Shown here: positions 8,800 through 19,502 of the stretch, one piece after another
How the letters are laid out: every line of letters starts with the position of its first letter
Numbering within the stretch: position 1 is the first letter of the stretch
From: Chitinophaga polysaccharea
GTDB lineage: Bacteria; Bacteroidota; Bacteroidia; Chitinophagales; Chitinophagaceae
NCBI RefSeq assembly: GCF_007829335.1
Contig: NZ_VIWO01000001.1
Coordinates: forward strand, 1,116,001 to 1,180,000
Length of the DNA: 64,000 bases
Direction: 5' to 3'
The notes under the pieces: generated by a model
Database searches by the model: none
The model's input: only the letters and a program-made list of their open reading frames with translations
Told to the model about the DNA's origin: nothing
Made by a program: the position numbers and the translations under genes

Positions 8800-9510
8800 T
8801 TTAGTACTGTCAATTACAAATGTTCTTTCCTCGAATGCTGCGGCCTCGTAACACTTATACCGGAAGGTATAAGGCGCTGTCTTTTTAATCAGAGATTTAC
8901 CATCAAAGAGGTTTTCTTTATCCAGGCTTTCACTTTCATGGATATGGAAGGCGAGCAGCTTCTTCCACTTTTTTTCTTTGGTAAGCGTAATAATCGTGTA
9001 TTCGTTAAGGTTACTATGCCCGGCTAGATCAATAACATACCCGATTTCATCTCCTCCATCTTCATTCAGGTCTCCCAGATTTTCCAGCATATAGATACCA
9101 GTATGATCACTATGATCCGTTAATGAAAGGGTATCTACGTTGGCAATAGTGGTGTAAATGCGGCTTACCGGCAGGTTGGCATTGATGGCTTCTTCTACCA
9201 TGTCTACATCCATATGGGCGCCATAAACATATTTGAACGTTTCCCGTCCTGTTTTCTGGCTGATGTAAGACTCGTAAATCGTATCAATGATATGATCTCC
9301 GTCAAGATCACCACTCAGCTTTAGGCGGTTTCCCATTTCATAACTAATACTGTCTTTTGCAGGCGTAACAACAGGAGCAGCAGCCACTATAGTAACACTG
9401 TCTTTTGCAGCTGAGTCGGCAGGTGAGGAGGCATGATCGCAACTACTGATCAGGGCAACGAGTACAAACAAAGGATACATGCTTTTCAGCAACATAAGAA
9501 ATACTTTCAT
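8797..9510 (-). CDS. Lipoprotein with Asp-rich VCBS/FG-GAP-like motifs
   Basis: 237 aa. Residues 1-24 are a lipoprotein signal ending in lipobox LISSC (Cys24), followed by a Ser/Ala/Asp-rich linker. Two acidic calcium-loop-like motifs, DLDGDHIID (about residue 72) and DLNEDGGDEIG (about residue 150), resemble the DxDxDG loops of FG-GAP/VCBS repeat proteins. The family is otherwise not recognised. It is probably exported and anchored to a membrane. It is a single gene between convergent and same-strand terminators. The start is supported by the signal peptide. Confidence 0.7.
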   Translation of the reverse strand: MKVFLMLLKSMYPLFVLVALISSCDHASSPADSAAKDSVTIVAAAPVVTPAKDSISYEMGNRLKLSGDLDGDHIIDTIYESYISQKTGRETFKYVYGAHMDVDMVEEAINANLPVSRIYTTIANVDTLSLTDHSDHTGIYMLENLGDLNEDGGDEIGYVIDLAGHSNLNEYTIITLTKEKKWKKLLAFHIHESESLDKENLFDGKSLIKKTAPYTFRYKCYEAAAFEERTFVIDSTK

Positions 9511-9523
9511 TTTTCTAAGATAT

Positions 9524-9564
9524 AAATAAAAAACCTTCCGCTGTTGACGGAAGGTTTTTTATTT
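9524..9564 (-). terminator. gyrB terminator hairpin
   Basis: Perfect 17-bp inverted repeat (9524-9540 / 9548-9564) with core CCTTCCG/CGGAAGG. On the minus strand the right arm runs into TTTTTTATTT. It lies 24 bp after the gyrB stop. Confidence 0.85.
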
Positions 9565-9587
9565 ATATCATTAACGTATATACGTAA

Positions 9588-11585
<1,998 letters not shown>

Positions 11586-11616
11586 CTATTAGAAATAAAA
11601 TCGGTAGACAATCATG

Positions 11617-11650
11617 CAAAAATACGGAAAATAAGGCTTATTTCCACAAA
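11617..11650 (-). promoter_or_regulatory. Candidate gyrB promoter
   Basis: On the minus strand TATTTTTG (11617-11624) matches TAnnTTTG exactly. A TTTG -33 element lies at 11647-11650, with a spacing of 22 nt, slightly longer than usual. It is about 45 bp before the gyrB ATG. Confidence 0.5.
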
Positions 11651-11693
11651 AGAATGGCTGTTTTTAACAAGGGAGGACCCATCATTTTTTCCA

Positions 11694-12780
11694 CTATAGA
11701 TTTCCTGCACCAGCAATGTCTTTTACCCCTTTAAATAAAGTTTTCCACACCAGGTTAAAAAATGATTTCCCGGTATCCCGGGTTTGACGTACGCTAGCTG
11801 TACGAACAGCCTCTCCCTTTAGGGGATTATTTTCGTTGATAATCATAATGTTAGCTATCAAGCTGGCCAATCCTTTACGTTTGAGTTGCTTATTGCCCGG
11901 ATCCTGGGTTAATACGGCTATTTTCAGGTTTTGATACATCAATTTTACAAATCCTCCTGCTCTCCGTTCACCCCCCTTAATATTAAGGTCAGGTTATTAA
12001 TATCACAGGATTTGATTTCAATCATTCCCAGTGGCTTACTCGCCGCATTCAGTTCTTTCCCATTCATGTCTTTTAACTAGATGCTCCCCATTTGATGCGT
12101 TTCCCTGCTTAATTCGGTATAACTAAGTTGCATATTATCAGCGGTCAGCGTATCTACATATAACGGGATCCGGAACCGTTGCAACAATTCTCGTGGATAT
12201 TTCCCCAGTTTGTTACGCGAAGGCATCGGCTGTTGCCGGTCCCTGTAAATATGCATGTTACCACCACTGATATCGATATGCTTTGCCCATATCTGCTGCT
12301 CTTGTAGCAACAGTTGCGGATGTAGCCTGCCAACATGGATACCCGTCAGCAGTACCTCATACCGATCCTGTTGCACGCCTGTTTTTTGCTGAAAAACGTT
12401 GCTGTCATATCGCGGAATGAGTGTTACCTGCTCAATATGAAGGGGGTGCATGGCAGCATCGTACCGGATACCATTTATATTGATCCGGTAAAGACTATCA
12501 GGCGTATTGCCGGAGTAATCCTTCATGCCAATTTCATAATTACGGGCGTAAAGGTAGCGGGAAGGATCAATCATGGCGAGAGAGTCTATCTGTAAATCAT
12601 TGACCTGGAGACTTAGATGCTCAAATTCATGGACTACCCGGGAGGAATCCTGACGGATAAAAACATACTAGAAGTGGGTACTGTCCAGCCGCAGCCTGCC
12701 TATGACAAGGGATTTTATTTCCGGCGATAGCTGTTGCCAGGCGGTTTTGGGTTAGTATCTGATCGTTTTGTAAGGGGATT
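11694..12780 (-). pseudogene. Decayed AsmA-like (DUF748-type) protein gene
   Basis: On the minus strand one frame gives continuous protein-like sequence from about 12780 to 11990, but it is broken by in-frame stops at 12752-12754 (TAA), 12668-12670 (TAG) and 12077-12079 (TAG). The last ~85 codons (11694-11960, segment LKIAVLTQDPGNKQLKRKG) continue in a different frame, implying an indel near 11980-12000. Joined, the pieces read like the C-terminal part of a large AsmA/DUF748-like envelope protein (repeated beta-strand phrases such as AKHIDISGGNMHIYRD and IPLYVDTLTADNMQLSYTE). The N-terminal membrane segment is missing. Such proteins are thought to act in lipid transport or outer-membrane assembly. 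Three stops, one frameshift and a lost N-terminus indicate an old pseudogene. The longest intact piece is 165 codons (12077-12574). Confidence 0.75.
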
Positions 12781-12812
12781 GTCAAACCCTGTTTCTTTAA
12801 AAAATGAATCCC

Positions 12813-12820
12813 TAAATTTG
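12813..12820 (+). promoter_or_regulatory. Candidate -7 element for the AraC-family gene
   Basis: TAAATTTG is an exact TAnnTTTG match, about 40 bp before the GTG start at 12860. No clear -33 TTTG lies at the usual distance. Confidence 0.45.
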
Positions 12821-12859
12821 TGGCTTCGTATAACAGCTCGGCATTAAAAAACAGGTAAA

Positions 12860-13783
12860 GTGAAAGAAATACAGGAAATATTGTCATTAGCTATTCCGCA
12901 ACCCGCCATGAGCGACCAGTTACAATTGGCCGAACAGGATAATGTGTCAGTGCCTGATTGTCTGGATTTTACATTGCAGCGCTTTGTATATGACAAACCG
13001 TTGCCTGTAGAAGATGTGGCCATGGTGATTTACCAGCCGGCCAAAAGGGGGCAATCTGCCGCCATTGAGCTGCGGTATTGTGTTGCGGGCAGCAAATATT
13101 GTAAAAATCCTTCCTGTACCGATCAGCTTTGCGCTGAAGGTAAAAAAGAGGCCTGTATTGACCGGGTACCTTCTGTAGACCTGATTACGGTTCGTTTTCA
13201 ACCTGCTTTCATTCAATCTTTACAGAAGGGAACTACTACCTCCTCCCTGTTTGAAAATCAATCCCGCAAGCCTTTTGTGAAAACCATCCAGCCCTGTACT
13301 AAATCCAAGTCGGTGCTGGAAACGATGGTACATCATGATTATGAGGGCATGCTCAAAAACATATTCCTCCAGAGCCGTGCATTGGACCTGTTGCTTTACA
13401 GTTCCGATCAGTTTATCGAAAATGATACTGATGAGCGCTATGGTTGCCGCTTCCTGACCCAATTGGAAGACCGGGAAAAGATAGAAAATGCCCGCGGTAT
13501 TTTACTGGAACAGCTGGATTCTCCTATTACCATCCGCGACCTCGCTCGCAGGGTAGCCATGAATGAATGTTACCTGAAGAAGGGTTTTAAAGCCATGTAT
13601 GGTACTACCATCTATGATTATTTCCAGAAAGAGAGGATGGAAAAGGCCAAAGGGCTGCTGTATGAAAAAGGAATGTCTGTTTCTGAAGTAGCCATGCTGA
13701 TGGGATATTCCTGTATCTCTCACTTCTCCACTGCATTTAAGAAACACACAGGATTGAAGCCGTGTGAATTATTACTGCGCTAA
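12860..13783 (+). CDS. AraC-family transcriptional regulator with N-terminal Cys cluster
   Basis: 307 aa from a GTG start. The C-terminal ~100 residues are a canonical AraC double helix-turn-helix (from ITIRDLARRVAMNECYLKKGF to SHFSTAFKKHTGLKP). The N-terminal ~190 residues are not a recognised cupin. They carry five closely spaced cysteines (C74, C81, C86, C91, C99) in the segment CVAGSKYCKNPSCTDQLC, which suggests a metal or redox sensor. The gene is isolated, with the AsmA-like pseudogene upstream and the candidate small RNA downstream. The target is unknown. The HTH assignment is confident; the sensing role is inference. Confidence 0.88.
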   Translation: MKEIQEILSLAIPQPAMSDQLQLAEQDNVSVPDCLDFTLQRFVYDKPLPVEDVAMVIYQPAKRGQSAAIELRYCVAGSKYCKNPSCTDQLCAEGKKEACIDRVPSVDLITVRFQPAFIQSLQKGTTTSSLFENQSRKPFVKTIQPCTKSKSVLETMVHHDYEGMLKNIFLQSRALDLLLYSSDQFIENDTDERYGCRFLTQLEDREKIENARGILLEQLDSPITIRDLARRVAMNECYLKKGFKAMYGTTIYDYFQKERMEKAKGLLYEKGMSVSEVAMLMGYSCISHFSTAFKKHTGLKPCELLLR

Positions 13784-13960
13784 CCAGCAGTGGTTGCTTT
13801 AATTTACTTTTTTATTGTTTTCTGCAGATGATTTCCGATTAAAACCTGCTTTGGTGGCGGTTATGGCTTCATTTTCCCTTTTCGATCATTAGTTTTCCCG
13901 ATTTGACAAACCGAAGATGAAATATAGGTGTTTCTTTGTAACACGATAAGCAGATATCTA

Positions 13961-13994
13961 TTTGCACTTCCAATAAGCTTCCTTATTAGATTTG
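13961..13994 (+). promoter_or_regulatory. Candidate promoter of a small RNA
   Basis: TTTG at 13961-13964 and an exact TAnnTTTG match (TAGATTTG) at 13987-13994, spaced by 22 nt. No protein gene follows. The next element is a folded segment closed by an intrinsic terminator. Confidence 0.45.
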
Positions 13995-13999
13995 ACCAT

Positions 14000-14141
14000 G
14001 GGAAGAGCTTTGCTGGCAAAAGTAGGTAAAGCCATAAATGACTTGCATGAATATCAAACACCATTGAATAAATGCATCTTGCCAGGAAAGCTTTTACCAG
14101 ATTTTATAAAAGTCGTTCGCTTCTGCGAGCGACTTTTTGTT
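14000..14141 (+). ncRNA. Candidate structured small RNA (~140 nt)
   Basis: Lies in a 512-bp gap after the AraC gene (13784-13960 holds nothing recognisable). A promoter-like pair is followed by a segment whose ends pair. AGCTTTGCTGGCAA (14006-14019) pairs with TTGCCAGGAAAGCT (14079-14092) with a single mismatch, and the helix extends to about 17 bp. Inside is a second hairpin: TGCAT 14044-14048 with ATGCA 14072-14076, plus TAT/ATA and CAA/TTG pairs around an ACACCA loop. An intrinsic terminator closes the element. A 50-codon frame (13998-14150) runs across it but includes the terminator, so it is unlikely to be coding. A closed long helix plus terminator could be 6S-like, but I cannot assign a family. 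Confidence 0.45.
14108..14141 (+). terminator. Intrinsic terminator of the candidate small RNA
   Basis: Stem AAAAGTCGTTCGC / GCGAGCGACTTTT (one mismatch) with a TTCT loop, followed by a T-rich tail (TTTTTGTTTT). Confidence 0.75.
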
Positions 14142-14162
14142 TTCAGGTAAGGTATATTGCAT

Positions 14163-14211
14163 AAAACAGCCGCTGCGTAAAGGATAGTCCCCCTTATGCA
14201 GCGGCTGTTTT
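14163..14211. terminator. Bidirectional terminator-like hairpin
   Basis: AAAACAGCCGCTGC (14163-14176) pairs perfectly with 14198-14211. The loop can extend the pairing (TAA..GG / CC..TTA). T-runs occur on both sides. It separates the small-RNA region from the convergent PepSY-like gene. Confidence 0.7.
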
Positions 14212-14221
14212 GTTGCTTTGT

Positions 14222-14254
14222 AAAAAAAGAAAACCCCGCCCAAAAGAGCAGGGT
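14222..14254 (-). terminator. Terminator of the PepSY-like gene
   Basis: On the minus strand stem ACCCTGC / GCGGGGT (14248-14254 / 14233-14239) is followed by TTTTCTTTTTTT, about 40 bp after the gene's stop. Confidence 0.65.
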
Positions 14255-14295
14255 CTGTCCTATTTATCCCTATACCTATGAAATACGTGTTTGTG

Positions 14296-14760
14296 TTATT
14301 CAGTAATGGTCCCTGCTTCGTTCAACAGCACTGCTTTATCTGTACCATTATCCTGAATATTTACTTTGTAGTATGAAGCTACATCTGATCTCTCAATTTT
14401 CCAGCCATCTTTTATAGTAGCTGCCGGATATTTTGTTTTTAGTGTACCAGCCACTGATTCCGGGAGGTTTTGAGCATCATAAGCACTTCTGGTGGCAATC
14501 CATTTGCCATCTGCGTCATACTCTGCAGTAGTGTTTATATTGTCTTTTTGGAAACTTGCTGTCCAATGTCCTGCACTTGTCTTTGTCCACTTAGCAGCTG
14601 ATGTTCCCGCAAAATTCTGATCAAAAGAACTTTTAACTGCCGCCGGTGCCTGCACCGTTTTGGCAACTATCTTTGTTTTTTTAACTGATTTTTTTTGCTG
14701 TGCAAAAGTTATGCCGGAAGTGAATAGAACCGCGCAAAATATTAACGTCAACTTTTTCAT
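14296..14760 (-). CDS. Secreted PepSY-like (DUF2874-type) protein
   Basis: 154 aa. Signal peptide 1-20 (ends TFAQQ), a short Lys-rich linker, then a PepSY-like/BLIP-like domain recognisable by the phrases VKSSFDQNFAGTSAAKWTK, TAEYDADGKWIATRSAYD and LPESVAGTLKTKYP and a closing strand YYKVNIQDNGTDKAVLLNE. Such proteins are common in Bacteroidota, are periplasmic or secreted, and have no established biochemical role; PepSY relatives can inhibit proteases. It is monocistronic, with its own terminator. The start is set by the signal peptide. Confidence 0.8.
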   Translation of the reverse strand: MKKLTLIFCAVLFTSGITFAQQKKSVKKTKIVAKTVQAPAAVKSSFDQNFAGTSAAKWTKTSAGHWTASFQKDNINTTAEYDADGKWIATRSAYDAQNLPESVAGTLKTKYPAATIKDGWKIERSDVASYYKVNIQDNGTDKAVLLNEAGTITE

Positions 14761-14954
14761 ATATCGATATGGTTTTTTCCGTTGGGTTAAAATTAACTAC
14801 TAGGTTTTTCTAATCTTCCTGGCAAATTAGCTAAAACAATGCCAAAAACGTAATTTATATTCTCTTTATTGCAAAGTAATGAAAAAACAATAAAAAATGT
14901 CCAAAAAGTCGGTTTTTTAGCAAAGTTCCCTCTTTAGGAGCCAGTGTTATTTCT

Positions 14955-14962
14955 TAACTTTG
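14955..14962 (+). promoter_or_regulatory. Candidate ileS promoter (-7)
   Basis: TAACTTTG is an exact TAnnTTTG match, about 55 bp before the ileS ATG, and is followed by CAC as in several other promoters of this window. No strong -33 is visible. A second similar site on the opposite strand near 14873-14880 could serve the divergent PepSY-like gene. Confidence 0.5.
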
Positions 14963-15016
14963 CACAATTTTAATCAATTATTGTCTAAATAACATCAAAG
15001 GGCGGGGAATTGTTTT

Positions 15017-18000
15017 ATGTCCAGCAAATATCAGGAATACAACCAGTTGAATTTACCTCAGATCGAGAAAGATATACTGCAACACTGGGAGCAGCACCAG
15101 GCTTTTGAAAAAAGCGTGGAAGAGCGTGAAGGCGCTACTCCGTTTGTGTTCTACGAAGGTCCTCCAAGCGCCAATGGTTTGCCCGGTATTCACCACGTAA
15201 TTTCGCGTACCCTGAAAGACCTGGTGTGTCGCTATAAAACGATGCGCGGTTTCCAGGTGAAGCGTAAAGGTGGGTGGGATACCCATGGTTTGCCTGTAGA
15301 ACTTGGGGTAGAGAAGATGCTGGGTATTACTAAAGAAGATATTGGCAAAAAAATTTCCATCGCTGAATACAATGATACCTGCCGCAAGGAAGTATTGAAA
15401 TATAAAGACAAGTGGGACGACCTGACCCGTAAAATGGGGTATTGGGTAGACCTGAATGACCCTTATATTACCTTTGATAATAATTATATAGAATCGCTGT
15501 GGTGGTGCTTACAAACGCTCTATAAGAAAGGATTCTTATACAAAAGCGTCAGCATTCAGCCCTACTCCCCTGCTGCCGGCACTGGTTTAAGTTCGCATGA
15601 GCTTAATCAGCCAGGCACGTATAAAGATGTGAAAGATACCACTGTGGTGGCTATGTTCAAGGCGTTACAGGCCGAAAATTCACAATTCCTGTTCGATGCT
15701 GCCGGATCCCCGGAGGTATTTTTCCTCGCCTGGACCACTACCCCATGGACACTGCCTTCCAATCTTGGTTTGACAGTAGGTGCCAATATTGAATATGTGC
15801 TTGTAAAAACTTTTAATCCATACACACACTTCCCGGTGAATGTAGTAATGGCTAAAGTTTTACTGGGCAAGTATTTCAAGGCAGAAGGTGAAAATGGCAA
15901 CTTTGATACCTACCAGGAAGGCGATAAGGTGATTCCCTGGAAGATATTGACGAGCTTTAAGGGAAGCCAGCTGGAAAATATCCGTTATGAGCAGTTGCTG
16001 CCTTTTACACAGCCTGAAGAAGGAGATCCCTTCCGTGTAATACTGGGCGATTTTGTGACTACTGAAGATGGTACCGGTATCGTCCATACAGCACCTGCCT
16101 TTGGTGCAGACGATAACAGGGTAGGCAAGAAATATGGTATTGGTATTTTGACCCTGGTGGACAGAGAAGGGAAGTTTACGGATAATGTAGGTGAGTTTTC
16201 TGGCAGATTTGTAAAGAATTATAAGGATGATCCTGATTATAAAGACGTTGATGTTGACATTGCAGTGAAATTAAAGAAGGAGAATCGTGCCTTCAAGGTG
16301 GAAAAATATGAGCATACTTATCCACACTGCTGGCGTACGGATAAACCAGTGTTATATTATCCGCTGGATGCCTGGTTTATCAAAACTACTGCAGTGAAAG
16401 ACCGGATGGTAGAGTTGAATAAAACGATCAACTGGAAGCCTTCCTTTACAGGAACCGGTCGTTTTGGCAATTGGCTGGAAAACATGGTAGACTGGAACCT
16501 GAGCCGTAGTCGCTACTGGGGTACTCCTCTGCCTATCTGGCGTACAGAAGATGGAAGCGAAGAAATTTGTATTGGTGGTATCGAAGAGCTGAATGCTGAA
16601 ATCCGTAAAGCCAACCAGGTGTTAGGGGGAGAAGTGAATAAGTCTTACCTCCATGAAGGCATACTTGATCTGCACAAACCATATGTAGATGATATCATAT
16701 TGGTGAGCCCTTCAGGTAAACCAATGCGCCGTGAACCAGACTTAATTGATGTTTGGTTTGATAGCGGTGCAATGCCCTATGCGCAATCACATTATCCATT
16801 TGAAGCTAAAGAGCTGGTCGATAATGGCAAGGCATTTCCTGCCGATTTCATTGCAGAAGGGGTGGATCAGACCCGCGGATGGTTTTATACCCTGCATGCA
16901 CTGGGTGTAATGCTATTTGATAGCGTAGCTTACAAAACAGTAGTTTCCAATGGATTAGTATTGGATGCGAAAGGGCAAAAAATGAGTAAACGTCTTGGCA
17001 ACGTTGTCAATCCTTTCGATACCATTGAAAAGTTTGGCGCAGATGCTACCCGTTGGTACCTGATTACCAATGCTTCTCCCTGGGATAGCCTGAAATTCGA
17101 TATCAAAGGTATAGGGGAAGCGCAGCGCAAGTTGTTTGGTACCTTATATAATACTTATAACTTCTTCGCGATGTATGCCAACCTTGATAGCTTTACTTTC
17201 AAGGAGGCTTATATCCCGCTGGAGGAGCGTCCGGAAATTGACCGTTGGATCATTTCTGTGTTGAATACGCTGATCAAGGATGTTACTGCCAATTTTGATG
17301 ATTATGAGCCTACCCAGGCAGGCCGTGCGATAGAGCGTTTTGTGGATGAGCAGCTGAGCAACTGGTATGTACGTCTTTGCCGCCGCCGGTTCTGGAAAGG
17401 GGAGTATGAGCATGATAAGATTAGTGCTTACCAGACCTTATATGAGTGTTTGGAGAAAATTACCCAATTGATGGCCCCGGTTTCCCCATTCTTCACCGAT
17501 TGGATGTTTGGCAACCTGAATAATGTGAGTGGGCGTAGCAAGGCCGGTTCTGTGCATCATACTGATTTCCCGGTGGTTAATGAGGGCGCTGTGGATACCG
17601 ATCTGGAAGAAAGAATGCAGTTGGCGCAGGATATTTCATCGTTGGTATTATCCTTGCGTAAAAAGGTGAATATCAAAGTAAGGCAGCCTCTGCAGAAAAT
17701 CCTGATCCCGGTGTCAAATAGCCGGATGCAGGAACAGATTGAAAAGGTAGCCGGCCTGATAAAAAGTGAAGTGAATGTCAAAGGGATTGATTATCTTACG
17801 GAAACGGAAGGTTTTATCAAGAAAAAGATCAAGCCTAATTTCAAGTCGCTGGGTGGCAAAATGGGAGCCAAGATGAAATCTGTGGCAGCCGCTATCGGCG
17901 GATTTACAGAAGCAGATATAGCCACCATCGAACGTGACGGCCATTTCAACCTGGTTGTGGAAGGCGAGCAATTGCAGATTCAACTCTCTGATGTTGAAAT

Positions 18001-18343
18001 CATTTCTGAAGATATTCCGGGATGGACAGTAGCTAATAAAGGCGCTTTAACGGTAGCGCTCGATATTACTATTACTTCCCAGTTACAGGATGAAGGAAAC
18101 GCCAGGGAATTGGTGAACCGGATACAAAAGATCCGTAAGGATAGCGATTTTGCATTAACTGACAGAATCAATGTAACAGTGGAACGGGTGGATTCGCTCA
18201 ACTCGGCCATTGTAAACTATAATGACTATATTTGCACGGAAATTTTGGCAGATAGCCTGGAATTAGTGGAGCAACTACAGGATGGTACAGAAATAGAGGT
18301 GAATGACCTTAAATTTAATGTATTAGTTAACAAAAAAAGCTAA
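15017..18343 (+). CDS. ileS: Isoleucyl-tRNA synthetase, long (eukaryote-like) type
   Basis: 1108 aa, a class I aminoacyl-tRNA synthetase that charges tRNA-Ile. The HIGH-box region reads PPSANGLPGIHH (about residues 48-60) and the KMSKR loop is intact (KMSKRLGN, about residue 655). The CP1 editing domain and anticodon-binding C-terminal region are present. The length and the HIGH-box form belong to the second IleRS type, shared by eukaryotes and many Bacteroidota and generally associated with low sensitivity to mupirocin. It is followed 6 nt later by a DksA-like gene, so the two are probably co-transcribed. Start ATG at 15017, promoter upstream. Confident. Confidence 0.97.
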   Translation: MSSKYQEYNQLNLPQIEKDILQHWEQHQAFEKSVEEREGATPFVFYEGPPSANGLPGIHHVISRTLKDLVCRYKTMRGFQVKRKGGWDTHGLPVELGVEKMLGITKEDIGKKISIAEYNDTCRKEVLKYKDKWDDLTRKMGYWVDLNDPYITFDNNYIESLWWCLQTLYKKGFLYKSVSIQPYSPAAGTGLSSHELNQPGTYKDVKDTTVVAMFKALQAENSQFLFDAAGSPEVFFLAWTTTPWTLPSNLGLTVGANIEYVLVKTFNPYTHFPVNVVMAKVLLGKYFKAEGENGNFDTYQEGDKVIPWKILTSFKGSQLENIRYEQLLPFTQPEEGDPFRVILGDFVTTEDGTGIVHTAPAFGADDNRVGKKYGIGILTLVDREGKFTDNVGEFSGRFVKNYKDDPDYKDVDVDIAVKLKKENRAFKVEKYEHTYPHCWRTDKPVLYYPLDAWFIKTTAVKDRMVELNKTINWKPSFTGTGRFGNWLENMVDWNLSRSRYWGTPLPIWRTEDGSEEICIGGIEELNAEIRKANQVLGGEVNKSYLHEGILDLHKPYVDDIILVSPSGKPMRREPDLIDVWFDSGAMPYAQSHYPFEAKELVDNGKAFPADFIAEGVDQTRGWFYTLHALGVMLFDSVAYKTVVSNGLVLDAKGQKMSKRLGNVVNPFDTIEKFGADATRWYLITNASPWDSLKFDIKGIGEAQRKLFGTLYNTYNFFAMYANLDSFTFKEAYIPLEERPEIDRWIISVLNTLIKDVTANFDDYEPTQAGRAIERFVDEQLSNWYVRLCRRRFWKGEYEHDKISAYQTLYECLEKITQLMAPVSPFFTDWMFGNLNNVSGRSKAGSVHHTDFPVVNEGAVDTDLEERMQLAQDISSLVLSLRKKVNIKVRQPLQKILIPVSNSRMQEQIEKVAGLIKSEVNVKGIDYLTETEGFIKKKIKPNFKSLGGKMGAKMKSVAAAIGGFTEADIATIERDGHFNLVVEGEQLQIQLSDVEIISEDIPGWTVANKGALTVALDITITSQLQDEGNARELVNRIQKIRKDSDFALTDRINVTVERVDSLNSAIVNYNDYICTEILADSLELVEQLQDGTEIEVNDLKFNVLVNKKS

Positions 18344-18349
18344 TCCCCC

Positions 18350-19408
18350 ATGGCAACAAAAAAGAAGGTTGCTAGTAAAACGACCCAAAAGGCGGCTCCG
18401 GCGAAGAAAACTGTGGCCAAGGCAACACCAGCTAAGAAAACAGCTGCGAAGCCAGCGCCCGCCAAGAAAGCGGCACCTGCACCGAAAAAAGCAGCTGCTA
18501 AAAAAGCTGTCCCTGCAAAGGCAGCTCCTAAAGCAGCCGCAAAACCAGCAGCAAAAAAAGCCGTGGTAGCCAAAAGTCCTGTGAAAAAGACCGCTCCGGC
18601 GCCTAAAGTTGCAGTGAAAAAGGCGTCAGCCATAACGAACAGTAAATCATCATCTGTCAAGAAAGTTGCTGTACCCGCAAAATCGACCGTTAAAAAAGAG
18701 CCTGCTGTAAAGCAGCAAGTGGTTACGAAAAGTGTTTCCGCTGAAAAAGAAAAACCATTTATTTCTAAGTCAGAAGAAAAAGAACTTAAAACGATGGCAA
18801 TAAAGAAAGCAGATATTAAGGTAGAAGTTGCTAAGGAAAAGGAATCCACAAAAAAGGCAGCTGAAAAGCCAGTTGTTAAGGCGGAAAAATCAGTGAAGGC
18901 AGAAAAATCCGAGAAACCCGAAAAAGTGGAAAAATCCGAAAAAACGGAAAAAAAAGGCGGAAAAGCTACTTTGGTAACTTATCAGCCCGAATTTACCAAA
19001 TCGGTATTGGATCAACCAGCCACGCCAAGTGGTCCTGTATACAGATATAGTGATTCTGACCTCCAGGAGTTTAGAGAACTGATCCAGAAAAAACTGGAAT
19101 CAGCGAAGAAAGAACTGATTTACCTGCAAGGCTTAATCACCCGTAAAGATGAAGCCGGTACTGATGATACCGAAAATAAATACATGAGCATGGAAGATGG
19201 TAGTGGCTCCCAGGAAAGAGAGCAGCTCAACCAGATGGCCAGCCGTCAGATCCAGTTTATCGATCACCTGGAAAAAGCCATGGTACGTATCGAAAACAAA
19301 ACTTATGGTATTTGCCGTGTAACTGGTAAGCTCATCGACAAAGCAAGACTCAGAGCTGTGCCTCACGCTACCCTGAGCATTGAAGCCAAACTGGCGAAAA
19401 GCAAATAA
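18350..19408 (+). CDS. DksA/TraR-type protein with long Lys/Ala/Pro-rich histone-H1-like N-terminus
   Basis: 352 aa, starting 6 nt after ileS. Residues ~1-115 are a low-complexity KKAAPAK-type tail like histone H1 C-terminal domains, followed to ~205 by a Lys/Glu-rich charged segment. Residues ~225-352 are a TraR/DksA coiled coil plus the zinc-finger region. DksA-type proteins bind RNA polymerase through the secondary channel. Here the zinc-finger region keeps only one Cys (GICRVTGKL) and the other metal ligands are replaced (AVPHATLSIEA), so zinc binding is doubtful. The tail would bind DNA or RNA non-specifically. A nucleoid-associated transcription or translation factor is likely, but this is inference. 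Ends before a strong bidirectional terminator. Confidence 0.85.
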   Translation: MATKKKVASKTTQKAAPAKKTVAKATPAKKTAAKPAPAKKAAPAPKKAAAKKAVPAKAAPKAAAKPAAKKAVVAKSPVKKTAPAPKVAVKKASAITNSKSSSVKKVAVPAKSTVKKEPAVKQQVVTKSVSAEKEKPFISKSEEKELKTMAIKKADIKVEVAKEKESTKKAAEKPVVKAEKSVKAEKSEKPEKVEKSEKTEKKGGKATLVTYQPEFTKSVLDQPATPSGPVYRYSDSDLQEFRELIQKKLESAKKELIYLQGLITRKDEAGTDDTENKYMSMEDGSGSQEREQLNQMASRQIQFIDHLEKAMVRIENKTYGICRVTGKLIDKARLRAVPHATLSIEAKLAKSK

Positions 19409-19440
19409 ACCAGCGAATAACGCTGCATAAATTATAAACT

Positions 19441-19477
19441 AATAAGGCGAATGATCACTTTGATCATTCGCCTTATT
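19441..19477. terminator. Bidirectional terminator
   Basis: Perfect 17-bp inverted repeat (19441-19457 / 19461-19477), core GGCGAATGATCA, with AT-rich ends giving T-tails both ways. It lies between the convergent DksA-like and GT2-HAD genes. Confidence 0.85.
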
Positions 19478-19502
19478 TAATTTTTATAAATAAGCATTCG
19501 CC

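Noticed and set aside
12627..12887. 86-aa minus ORF at the start of the AraC region
   Set aside because: Overlaps the AraC start and the pseudogene in another frame; no coherent domain.
13998..14150. 50-codon ORF in the small-RNA region
   Set aside because: It runs through the intrinsic terminator and shows no protein pattern.
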